Assembly (NCBI GenBank): GCA_030847615.1
Contig: JAUMIR010000003.1
Location: forward strand, 76,208,001 to 76,272,000
Length of the DNA stretch: 64,000 nt
Reading direction: 5' to 3'
Origin: Gambelia wislizenii
Lineage: Eukaryota; Chordata; Lepidosauria; Squamata; Crotaphytidae
Shown: in pieces, positions 23,901 through 35,900 of the stretch
Layout of the letters: every line of letters starts with the position of its first letter
Position numbering within the stretch: position 1 is the stretch's first letter
Made by a program: the position numbers and the translations under genes
Notes under the pieces: model-generated
What the model saw: only the letters and a program-made list of their open reading frames with translations
The model's database searches: none
Told to the model about the DNA's origin: nothing

Positions 23901-26900
23901 TGAACGGCAGATGCTGACAGCTAGGGGCTACTCACAAACGGTGGTAGGAACCATATTGGCATCTAGGCGTGAATCCGCTCAGAGAATATACAAATATACC
24001 TTCAGAGTGTTCCTACGGTGGTGTAAACACAAGGGAAATGACTTCCTGGAGGTGTCGGTTCCTACACTATTGGAGTTTCTTCAAGATGGGGTGGAGGCCA
24101 GCCTTCGGCCAAACACCATCAAGAGACAGGTAGTGGCAATCACTCCTTTCTTCCCCCAGAGATGGCGGTGGCGGTTTCTACCCATTCCCATGTGCACTGT
24201 TTTATTAAGGAATAGGGTAATTTGGCTCCCCCAATGGTTCACAGGTTCCCATTGTGGGATTTACACACAGTTCTAAAGGCTTTAACAATCCGCCCCTTTG
24301 AACCTTTGTGGGAGGTGCCATTGAGGTTTTTGACCTGGAAGGTCCTTTTCCTAGTAGCAATTGCATCTACACGTAGGATCTCAGAGCTAGCAGCCTTATC
24401 AGACAAGACCTTTGTATTTTCTGACCAGATTCAGTAATTCTTTGGTTGCATCTGGATTTCAGACTGAAGGTCAATTCTGCTTTCCACAGGGCACAAGAGG
24501 TTGTTCTACCCTCATTCTGCCCCCATCCAACAAGAGAGTTGGAAAGAACCTGGCATACTTTGGATGTTCGCAGGGCACTCCATATTTACCTTAAGAAAAG
24601 ACGCCCCTTTCGTGCTTCAGAGGCACTGTTCATATCTCCCCATGACAAGTACCTGGGAAGAAAGGTGTCCCCATCACCCCTGGGCAGATGGATCAGAAGT
24701 TACATCATGGCATGCTATGAATCTTTGAGCATGGCAGTCCTGGAGGGGATACTGGCACATTCCACGAGAAGTGCAGTGACATCGGTGGCCTGGGAGAAGG
24801 GTGGCCCATTGGAGGAAATCTGCAGAGCTGCAACATGGAAATCCTCTTCTATGTTCGTGCGTCACTATAGACTAGATAAAATGCAGTCCGCGGAGGCAGC
24901 TTTTGGCAGATGAGTTCTGCAACAAGTGGTCCAAGCATAGAGGAACATTTATTTACAGACCTGCCCTACTTGGGGCTTTAGTATATCCCAAGCTATCGGA
25001 TGCTCTGTAGTCCTCCCCACTGGGAAAAGGAACATTGGTCTTACCTGTGATACGTTCTTTTCCAGTGGTGAGGCGAAGAGCATCCGGACCCACCCACTGG
25101 CGATGTGACTATTTTTTTTTACTGTTTTATGTCTTGTATATAACTCCTTTTTTCTCTTTTGTCTCCCCACGAGGCCATACAGCTTCACGAGGCTGGGATA
25201 TAGACTGGCCAGCTGGGGGGTCGTCCCTCTCAGATGACCTCACAGGTGGGCAGTCAAAAAGATCTATTGTTTTCCTGCCTGCTAGGAGCAAGTGGGGAGA
25301 GACTACCCAAGCTATTGGATGCTCTTCGCCTCACCACTGGAAAAGAACGTATCACAGGTAAGACCAACGTTCCTTTTTCATAGCAAACACATATTAGGTT
25401 GGTATTTTTGTCTAACTGTCCAGCACAACTCCAATATCTCTTCTCTCGTCTGTTTCTACCAGCTGATATCAGTGTATTTAGAATCATAGAATCATAGAAT
25501 TGTAGAGTTGGAAGAGACCATGAGGGCCATCCAGTCCAACCCCCTGCCACGCAGGAAATCTTGATCAAAGCATCCCCGACAGATGGCAATCCAGCCTCTG
25601 TTTAAAGACCTCCAAGCAATCTACAAGCATTTTGCAATCTACAATCATAAATGGTACAAACATTGCTGGCAAATCAATGGACAGGTTACATCTTATAAAT
25701 GCTGGGAAGTAATTTTTGAATCTTCAGCTTTCTGGAGTGCTCAAGTATCCTATGTCATAGCAAATAAATAACTGTGTTATAAATAACTTCTCTCATTTTT
25801 TTTTTATGTTAAGGGAGGCCAGCATGTACCCTCAGCCATTCAGTATGTACCCTCAGCCATTCAAGCATTCAGTACCAAGACTTTAGTACAAATGTTATAC
25901 AGAGCATAAGTGTGTATATGTAGCAACTTTGTGACTCTAGAATCTATTCAAACCAAAGTTTTGAGAAGTATTCTCTCTCTCCTAAGCTGTGTGCCTAATG
26001 GACTTTTATACCTAGAGACTGGTAAAATGTCTATACAGTCTTGGATCTGGACACAGAAGTTAAATTCTTGGTTTAAAATGTTATTTATGCCAATAGGTCA
26101 AGTATTCTCCTCTATTAAACAAAAAATACATTATTTTTCAATTTCAATATAAAAATAAGGGGAAAGAAACTTAAAAGCTACCTTACCTGTTCACATTCAT
26201 TGTCCAACCTATATCAGCACCACTGTCCAAACCGTAAGCCACACAGATGGCTTTCTTTTCCTTTTCCTCTAATACTTCTCTGACTATGTCTCCAGGGATA
26301 CATGCACTAATTAGACTTCTAGAACGTTCTATTTCAGGTTTCTTTGTAAGCAAAACACCCTGTTCACATGCACTGTAAGGTGCATTTGTAAAGGTGCATT
26401 TGTAAAGGTAGAATTTTTTTGCCCCACTGAGTATCACTTTACACTTACATTGAGCTGTACTTTCCATTTTAATCTTTATTTTCCAGGTTTGAACATATCT
26501 ATTTGAACATCTTCATTGTCTCTTTTTGTTTAAATAGTTTGATGTCAGCAAACTTGACTGCCTTACTACTTGGGCCAACAATAGATGATTTATTATTCAT
26601 TTACCAAAGACATTTTTTAATTGCTTTTTGTTTCAGAAAAGCTCATAGTGGTTTATGGTGTTCCATTTATAAATAAGTTAAAAGTGCTAGTCCCAATACA
26701 GATCCTTAGGGGACCCTACTGCTTAGTTCTATCTATTGTGAGAATTGACTGTTTATCTCTGTTTTCTGCTTTTGGTCCTTTAACCAATTACCAGTCTGTA
26801 AGCGGGCATCTCCTCTTATCCTACAATTGCTAAGATTCATCAAGAATCTTTGGTGAGGGACTTTGTCAAAGCCCTTTTTGAAAGCTCAAGTAATCAATTA

Positions 26901-29900
26901 TCTGTCTGCATGCTTGTTGACTTTCTGAGAGAACTCTAAAAGTTTAATGAGACAGGACTTACTTTTGAGAAACTGTGTTGATTCTTCTTCAGAAAGATTT
27001 GGTTTTCTACATACCTGATAATGTTAATAATACTTTCTATCAGTTTACCTAGACAACTGCCTCCCACCACCTCTTGCTTCCTATTTCTGATGAATTTAAA
27101 GGATTTTTATTGCTTTTGATGCTCTTAAATACTCAAAATTATTGTTTGGCATCTCTTATTGTCTTGCTTGCTTTTATATTGTATAAACGGTTCTTGTTTG
27201 AGCTAGGCTTTTTCTGAAGAAAACCATTCCCCCCTCCCATCTTGAATTCATGGGCCAAAAATGCAGTTCTCATCCCAAATCTGGAGCTGGCAGTCCCGAA
27301 GATGTATGGCTGCTTCTGGGGGAGGAGCCATGCTTTCTGGCCCTTAATATGACTTTGCCACATACTAGGCAAAGTAGGGGAAAAGTCTGATGTTTGCCAG
27401 AAATCATGGAGTGGCTCTGGGAATCTGTTGGCATGCGGACAGCTGGATCAGGCCAGAGACAGAGTGACCCAGCTGTCCATAGAATCATAGAATCATAGAG
27501 TTGGAAGAGACCTCAAAGGCCATCCGGTCCAACCCCCTGCCATGCAGGAATACACAATCAAATCATTTCTGACAGATGGCCATCCAGCCTCTGTTTAAAA
27601 ACCTCCAAAGAAGGAGACTCCACCACATTATGAGACAGTGTATTCGACTTCTGAACAACTCTTACTGTCAGGAAATTCTTCCTAATGTTTAGGTGGAATC
27701 TCTTTTCCTGTAATTTGAACCCATTGCTCCGTGTCCTATTCTCTAGAGCAGCAGAAAACAAGCTTGCCCCATCCTCAGTATGACATCCCTTCAAATATTT
27801 AAACATGGCTAGCATGTCCCCTCTCAACCGCCCCTTCTCCAGACTAAACATGCCCAGCTCCCTAAGCCTCTCTTCATAGGGCATGTCTTCCAGACCTCCC
27901 ACCATCCTAGTCGTCCTCATGGTCCACATGGCCACCCATCGAGTGGGTCTGTTGCTCTTGGTGCCACCACTGTTGCTGCCTTACCTGCTGGCCCAGCAGC
28001 TCTGTCTGAGAGCCTAACGTCTCCTGTCACTGCTAGTGAGGTAAGCAGAGGGTGCTGCACCATGTGTTCATCAGGGAGGGGGTTGCACCCCCCTCCTTGT
28101 CAATTTCATGGGCACCCTTTGCTTATCTCACCAGCAGTGATGGGAGATGCCAGAGCTGCTGGGCTGGTGGGTGAGGCCGTGGCAACTACAGTGGCACGAG
28201 AGCTACAGGGCTGATGCGGTATCAGCCTGGCTGGCCCTTAGGGACAATGATATGCTGCCACATCAGACTGGGACCATTGCATGTGGACACCATCATGGTC
28301 CTGTATTAAATGGCCAGTGCAGACAAGACCTCTAATTTCTTCTTTGACACTGATTGTTAACCATGCTGGTGTTCCCTTGGACTTTGTGATATCTTTCCAG
28401 ACTGGTGGTGTACATTTTAGCCTAGCTTCCATTACAGTAAGATCCCCATATCCACTGATTCAGTTATCCACAGGACACAAAACAGCACACCTACCATAGA
28501 GTCTTCCTAGAAAATGTGTCCTCTCTAGCCATTTCCTAGGTCCTCCAAGGCAACTCTATGGTATTTTAAACTGGAAGTCCCATTATTTTCAATGATGTTC
28601 ACTATTATCCATGGTTTTCAGTATCCTCGTTCCCCCCAGAACCAATCCCCAGCGGATGAGGGCGTCCTACTGTGTTGTGACCACTTTAGATATTCCTATT
28701 TGGTCAACTGGATGTTGTTGTTTTTTGTTTGTTCTAATGATGTTTTGCCTACCTGTTCCTATGTTCATTGTTATGGTATAGTTGCTCTTGCTAGTTGCCT
28801 TGAGCACCATTTGGTGAAGTGATGGGATACAAAATAAACAAACAGACTGGTGTATTTGACTAGGAGCTTAGAATCCTAGTTATCCTAGGACTTAGCAGTG
28901 CTGTTTTGGCTTTTGTGATCATTCTTTCAGATGAGAATACAATTGCTTATAATATTACACATTAGTTTGGAAGATGAGTTAGGACAAATTATTTTGAACA
29001 TTGGGTGCTTTTATTTATTATACATTAAGCATCGGTGTTCAAAGATGTGAAAAAGCAAATGTGTCTTAAAATTCATGTAAGTTCATTTGAGCTCTGTAAA
29101 ACACAAAAAGTCACAGGCTAAGAAAATACCCAATTAAAAAGCATTTACATTGAATAAGTGCAGTGACAGAACTTAAGAAGGCTTGCCTAAATAAGTTTTA
29201 TATTGTTTTCAGAAAGCTAGGAGAAGTGGACACTGGCAGACCTTAAGCAAGGACAGGCTATCTCTTTACAAGGAATCAAATAATGTCTGAACTCTTGGTT
29301 CAAACATCAAGTGGTGCCTGGGGGTTTCCAGCCATGTAAATTATGACTAACATTTTGTTTTTATACTAGAGCTCTCCTATCTAATGATATAAAATGACAT
29401 TTATCCCCTTTGGTGCCACACATTTAATGGCCTCTGAGTTTTTCTTATTTAATATCCAACAAGCCGCCTTTTGCTTCTTTTCTCATTTGTATTGACTCCA
29501 TAGGAGACTAACCCTGGAATGAGCTTTTGTATGGTTTATAATTTTATGTTGCAGATAGGATAGCTTGATCAAGATATTGTATCTGCATCTTCTATGTTTT
29601 TAACCTAAGAAACAGGCTACAATTGTTAATGCCAACACCAGTATTTGAACCCACTAGTAAGTATGGGATTTGCAGTATTTGTCTTGGTGCACATAGGGCC
29701 TTGGAAGGACAAAATTTATTATTGTCACCAGACATTTGCAAAATGTTTTGTTTGGAGTTTTTTTTTTTGTGTGTGTGTGTGTGTGACAATAAATACAGAG
29801 TTGACTTTTTTAAAAAAGTTAGGGTGAGGTTGATAATCTGTAGGAGTAGGAACAGGTTATTTGATATCCTTTGTCAAAATGTAAATTTCAGCAGAGGGGG

Positions 29901-32900
29901 AATATATGGTGTTTTCTCTTATAGTATATGGTGTGTGTGTGTATATGAAGTCTGTTAGGAAGAGAAACGGTATGTTCCCCTTCAGCAAGAAAATGTTTCC
30001 TTCAGATCTTGTAAAACTTCTTTAGTTTTTCCTCATGTTGTCAGAAATGAGGAAGGAGTCCAATGCCATGAAGGCTGAAACAGTATTTGCCACTAGGGAG
30101 ACATGACAGCAGTGTAGTTGTTAACTTGGACTCTGTTTTATCCATTGTAAAATTGCTTGTTATCTTACTCCTGGCACTAGTTGTCTCTTTTAAAGGAGCC
30201 TATTCCAAAATAAAGTATACCTGTCAAATATTCAAATCTGTAAACCATGCACTGCATGGAAAATGATTGCTGCATGCTATTTCCTTAAGAATTTATTCCC
30301 TAGGCTATCTCAAAAATGCTGGAACTAAAGAGTAGAGAGCTTGCTTTCAGTTTCTTAAGCAACCAATATATCATTAAACATTTTACAATTCTGCTTTAAC
30401 CTGGTCTGAACAAGACACTTGCCTGCTTGCAATGTGGCAACTAAGGAATTAATTCAAGTTGACTGGAAGAAGAAGCACAACGTCATTTCCCCACTGTCCA
30501 ACTTAGCAGACTAGAAATGACTGGCATAGGTGTATGTAGGCAAGCTAGGCTAATAAAGAAATGACATTATGGGTTAATTTTATTTCTTATGTGGATTTAT
30601 TTGTTTGATGGTGTTAAGAAAAAGTAATTGGGGAGTTATGGCCAACCCTGTTTTTATCAATGGAAGGGGGAAAGTCCACTCAAGTCCACTGAATCTCTTT
30701 GTTAGGAGGCAAGAAAGACAAACATTAAATATCGGTAGTTTGGAATAGAAGAATTTTGCTGGGGCAGTTCGTTTCCTACAGTAGTAACAGTTCTCAATTA
30801 TGTGTACCACAGTGATTAAGGATTTGATTTGCTTAGTAAATATTGTCCCTTTCCTCCAACTTGTTTGAGATAATTAATAGTCTCCCATATACAGTACAGT
30901 ACTCCCATATACAGTACATTTCTCAATAAATAGCAAAACAGCCAAACAGATAGTAAAAGACACCAGCATGTTAAAAAGTTTAGGTAAGAATTTAATTTAA
31001 ACTAAGTGAAATTTCCAAACAGCTGTAATGAAACAGTATACTGAATTGCCTATATGTGTAAAAATAGTTCCTAGTGCTGAAAGATTATATGCATGAACGC
31101 CCAGGTATACTGAACTAGGAAGGCTGTTGAACAGATGGGGTGGCACTAGAAAAAGTGTCTCTTTCCTAGTCACCACTAGGACAGTGTGTGACTCCAGCAG
31201 GTGTGGAAAGCTTGTATAAGTGTATGTTTGAATAGAGCACATGTCACTTGGACTGACCTGGTTCCAAAATGTGTGCTTCTGTATTTCTTCTTTGTCTCTG
31301 TGACTCACATAAATGGGTCAATTGTGCCTGCTCAGTGACTCTTTTAGAATCTTGTGGAGCTGAGAAAGGTATCGTTTGGAAGAGAACCCTACCTCTTTTT
31401 AGTATGTAACTGAACAAGAACCATGCTGCTCATGTGCATTAAGGAGAGGTGGGGCTCCTGCCAAATGCTCCCTTTCTCAGCTCTAGAAGATTCTGAAATA
31501 TGCACTGTGCATGTCCTGTGCTTCAGTCAGCAAGTGTCCCAGGAATCAGGTGGTTATAATACAAGACCTGTTGAGTAGTTAATTCAGTCCAGGTCAGTCA
31601 CAGGGTATCCAGCAGGATGAAAGAAGAAGCAAGAGAGTGGTCATCAGCCAGTCCAGGAATCATTCAGCAAGTCAGTAGTCCAGGTAAACAAAGCCAGCAA
31701 GAAGTAAGAGTTGTAAATTGTAGCCAGTCCAGGTCACGGCCAGTGCTGCTAGTTGTCAAGAAGGGGGATTGAAAGCAACAAAGTTGCCAGGGAGTAGCTG
31801 GGAGGTTTATAGGCAGCTGTTTCCAAAACACCAGGTGCCTAATCAGGTCAGTGTTTCCTACTTAACCACTGGGAACGATGCAATCTATATTTGTCTCTTC
31901 TTTGCTCCATAAATGATGCCAGTGGGTTTTCAGAGTCTGCAATCTCCTGCTGGGGAGCCAAACCCTCCTCTACCTCAGCCCCTGGCTCCTCAGACTCAGA
32001 AAGACCATCAGCATCAGGAGCTGCAGATTCCTGACAATCTGACTCTTCCTTTTCATCTGAATCTTCCAACTCCAGAGGGCTGAGTAGTAGTAGTAGTAGT
32101 AGTAGTAACAACAACAACAACAACAACAACAATAATAATAATAATTTATTTATAGCCCACCCAATCACAAGGAATCTGGGCGGGTTACAACAATAAAAAC
32201 ACATGGAACACAATAAAATTCAAAATTAGTCTCTTCCCAACCTCCCGCAACCCAATACTAAAATTACAATTAAATAAACAGTTTAAAAACAAGAATACAG
32301 AAGTTTAAAAAGGGAGATAATTGGTGGACAGAGTGAAGTAGATCACCTTGTGCGGGGAGAGGAGTTAAGTTGGGAAGGCCTACTAGAAGAGATTAGTCTT
32401 AAGAGCCTTTTTAAAGGCTGTAAGAGTAGAGATGTGACAGATTTCCTCCGGCAGGTCATTCCACAGTTTTGGAACAACAGTGGAGAAGGCCCTCTGGCTC
32501 ACTGATGTTCACCTAGATTTTTTTGGCTGAAGTAGGTTCTTCGCAGCCTTAAGTGACTCATTGTGGGAGTTCACAGATGACCATTTGAAGAGCCACCATT
32601 ACCATTAAGCACCCTGTTCATTCATGCTGATGTAGGAAATGTCAGGATGCACATTGCAATATTTGTAGTGTGTGTAGCTGTTCTAACTCTAGCACCTGGG
32701 AAAAGCAGTCAGTAAGGAACAGTCCCCACTGGTGAACTTGTTCAGATGAGAGAGAGAGGCAATAATTTCAACATAACTACATTTAACATTTAAGCAAAAA
32801 AGGAAAGTGTTTAGTAGATTTACTGTTGATATTATACCTGTTCTCCCTCCCACCCTTCCTGTGTGTGTGTCTTCCCCACATTTTTGTTTACTTGTAAAGT

Positions 32901-35900
32901 TTCTTCTTTCCTGTTGAAGTTGTCCAGGTGTTTGTGGATTTCAATAGCTTCTCTGTGCATTCTGACATGATAGTTGTTGGCCTGGTCTAGAATTTCTGTG
33001 TTGTCAAATAGCATTTTATGTCCAGGTTGGTTTATGACATGTTCTGCTACCGCTGATTATTCTGGCTGGCCCAGTCTCATTGGTTAATTTCATTGGAGCT
33101 TAATGCCTAACAAGTCAGTGTAGGTATAGGATTATAGTCTGATTATCATGGGTGCATTCTGAAAATAAATTCTAACAAACCTTGGTATTCCTCTGGTGCT
33201 CTGTTTCTGGTAACATGGCCATCATTGTTGGTGAAAATGCATTTGTATATGTCAGTAGGTATGAAATTAGGCCAGTGAACTGTTAGAAATGCAAAGTATT
33301 GAAGTAACACACACACACACACACACACACCTAACCTGAGTCCTTATTCTGTTGCTGTATTCTAAATGCACTTCCCTTTGCATTCTAGCAGTGATTGAGA
33401 GGTGTTCCCATGCAAAAACTCCTCTGTTATGTTTGGATAGACTTCTGTACAAGTATAAAAAGTCTAGCCAGAGATAGTTCTGCAGATTCAGATTTGGGGT
33501 TAGATAGTATGCTACGTCTAAGATCAAATGGAAGCAGCAGTTTTGTTTCCCTGCTCACTGGAAGTGGAGACTGGCTATGCATGGTTGGGAAATAACTGGA
33601 TGAGGCCATGTCACTTTCTGCAGTTATTGTGGGATCTATTTGTAAGGATATGAGTGGTCACATACATGTTTATTTGTTGACTGTAACCAATTAGTTTGTG
33701 AAATCAACACCTTATGCTTTGTAGAAAATACAGTAGTTTTACAACTAAACATACTAATCCTTAGAATGTTTACTTTGAAATAAATTTTGTTTTTTGGTAA
33801 AATAAGAAGAGGTGTGTATTCAATTAAAGTAAAATCATTAGGCACATTTTAAAAAGATTGAAAACTGTTACAGACTTTTTGCAAAAAGAAAAAAGAAAAA
33901 TGTGATTTGATAACCTTCACTTTTGATAATTATTAAGGACTTGATATCTGGAAGAAGTGTAGCATGTAGTTGTATTGAAAGAGGTTTGATTACGTTGTGA
34001 CTGAGTATACCTGAAAAAAGTTGGAAATCACCTTTCATTTTTTCTTCTTTTCTTATATGTTTTTGTATTTTATCTTTCATTTTCTATTCTTCTTCTTTTT
34101 TTTTTGTATTTGTAGTTTTTAGTGTACTGTATATGGAAAAACTGCTAATTAAAAAAAATAAGAAGAGGTGTAACTGAGATATTTGACTTACAGTTTTTAG
34201 ACTACATATAGCCCAAATGCCCTTTTGTGTACCCATGGAATTTTACAAAGTATTTTAAATAATGAACACTGGCATATAATTTTAAAATACTGTAAAGTAA
34301 CATTTAAAAGTAAGTATTTGTAAAGTAACAGTAACTGAGAAGGTGTTTCCAAAACATCATGCTATATTATCTAGTGACTGGCTTGGGAATAGGGAAGCAA
34401 GGACAAAGAAATTACTGTATCTCCCATCTTGCTTTTAGGCCAGTGTCAGAGTCTTCCAAAGGTCTGATTTGAGTCTTGCTGAATAAGTACAACATATCTA
34501 GAAGCTCTGGTTTGAAACTCTTTGGGTCAATTAGATTAATTGATTTTATGCTGCTTGATGCTAACTAAATTGGGCATTGTTATAAGCAAGTGAATAAAAC
34601 AAGAGTTTAATATGCAAGGTGAGTAGGGTGAGCTTCATTTCTCATATATTAGTTGCTGAAACAATATCACAAGAAACCTGTGGTGTGAAAGGGTAAAAAA
34701 GAAAACAAATCTTTTGATTCTTAGCGGTGTGCTCTGCATTGTCTCCCTCTCTGCCTGTTGTTACACATTTAAGCTGTGTTTTAACAATGGACTTCTGGAA
34801 AACGAAGGAAAAGAAATATTTTTGAGATCCATTGAACTGTAGTAGAGCAGAGAGCACTTGGGAGTGACAGAGGAGATAAATGGTAGATAAGAAAAGCTTC
34901 TTCCTCTTTCTAAAAGGGACAGCATAGTGCCTGAGGGTAGGATAGGCCTGTATTCCTATTTGATTCAAGTATAATCCTGTTTCTTTCAGCATTCTAACAT
35001 GGTGATTTATTAATTTTAGACTTATTTTTTTGTGTTTAGCACTAATGTCTTCTACTGGTGAGTGTGGCACTTGAAAGAGCATGAAAAACTGATAAAACTA
35101 AATAAAAGAAATATTATATAATGATGTATATGTTAATATATCTCAAAATATCATTAATATAGGTTGAGCATCCCATATCCAGAATTCCAAAATCCGAAAT
35201 GCTCCAAAATCCAAAATTGTCCACATGGGTGGCTGAGAGAGCGATACCTTTGCTTTCTGATGGTCCGATGTACACAAACTTTGTTTCATGAACAAAATTA
35301 TTTTAAAATATTGTATCAAATTACCTTCAGGCAATATGTATAAAGTGTATATGAAACATAGGAAAAATGTGGATTGATGCGCACTAATGTCAATTTGAAG
35401 CAGCTTCGATTTGCCTTAATTATTTTTTGGCAAGATTGCGGGCATGAGAGGACATTTGTGTTTGTTGTTCAAACAGGCATGCCTGCTAATCAAGATGGCA
35501 GGCACAAGCGAATTACTTACGTTTTTATTGTTGCCAGTTGCTGCCGCCGAATAGTATTTTTTTAAAAGCGTGTCTAAGGTGCGAAAGTGCAATATTCCAA
35601 CTAAACAAAAGAAAAGAAAAGGCTGTTTCGTCACCTCACCACATGATTGCTAAGGTGAAAATCCAACATGGCAGTTTCAGGCATTTGCCTTGTTAACAAG
35701 CTCTGCTCCCTGTGCATATCTGGCCAATCAGCTTTCCACTTCCGCTCTTATTGAGAATGTGAATGAATGTGAATTGAATTGTCCCAATGAGCAGGAATGT
35801 GCATTCCCCGCAGTGCTTTAAAAAAAAAAATAGGAAAAGCCATGAAAAGTTTTTCTGCAGAATTTTTGGTGGATTTGGCCCCCCCTTCCGAATACAGTGG

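Larger units (their letters stand above)
20590..25385 (+). mobile_element. DIRS1-like tyrosine-recombinase retrotransposon, degraded
   Basis: Order on the + strand: gag-like ORF, reverse transcriptase with YLDD, RNase H, tyrosine recombinase, then an inverted-repeat region. This is the DIRS plan: these elements integrate through a circular intermediate with a recombinase rather than an integrase. All reading frames have stops or shifts. The element is interrupted by a probable LTR at 21370-21859. The left end is not identified. The right limit is set by the inverted repeat ending at about 25380. Confidence 0.9.

Noticed and set aside
25829..25866. Possible CRISPR or satellite-like direct repeat
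   Set aside because: Only two short copies of TACCCTCAGCCATTCA; a local tandem duplication in a vertebrate intron.
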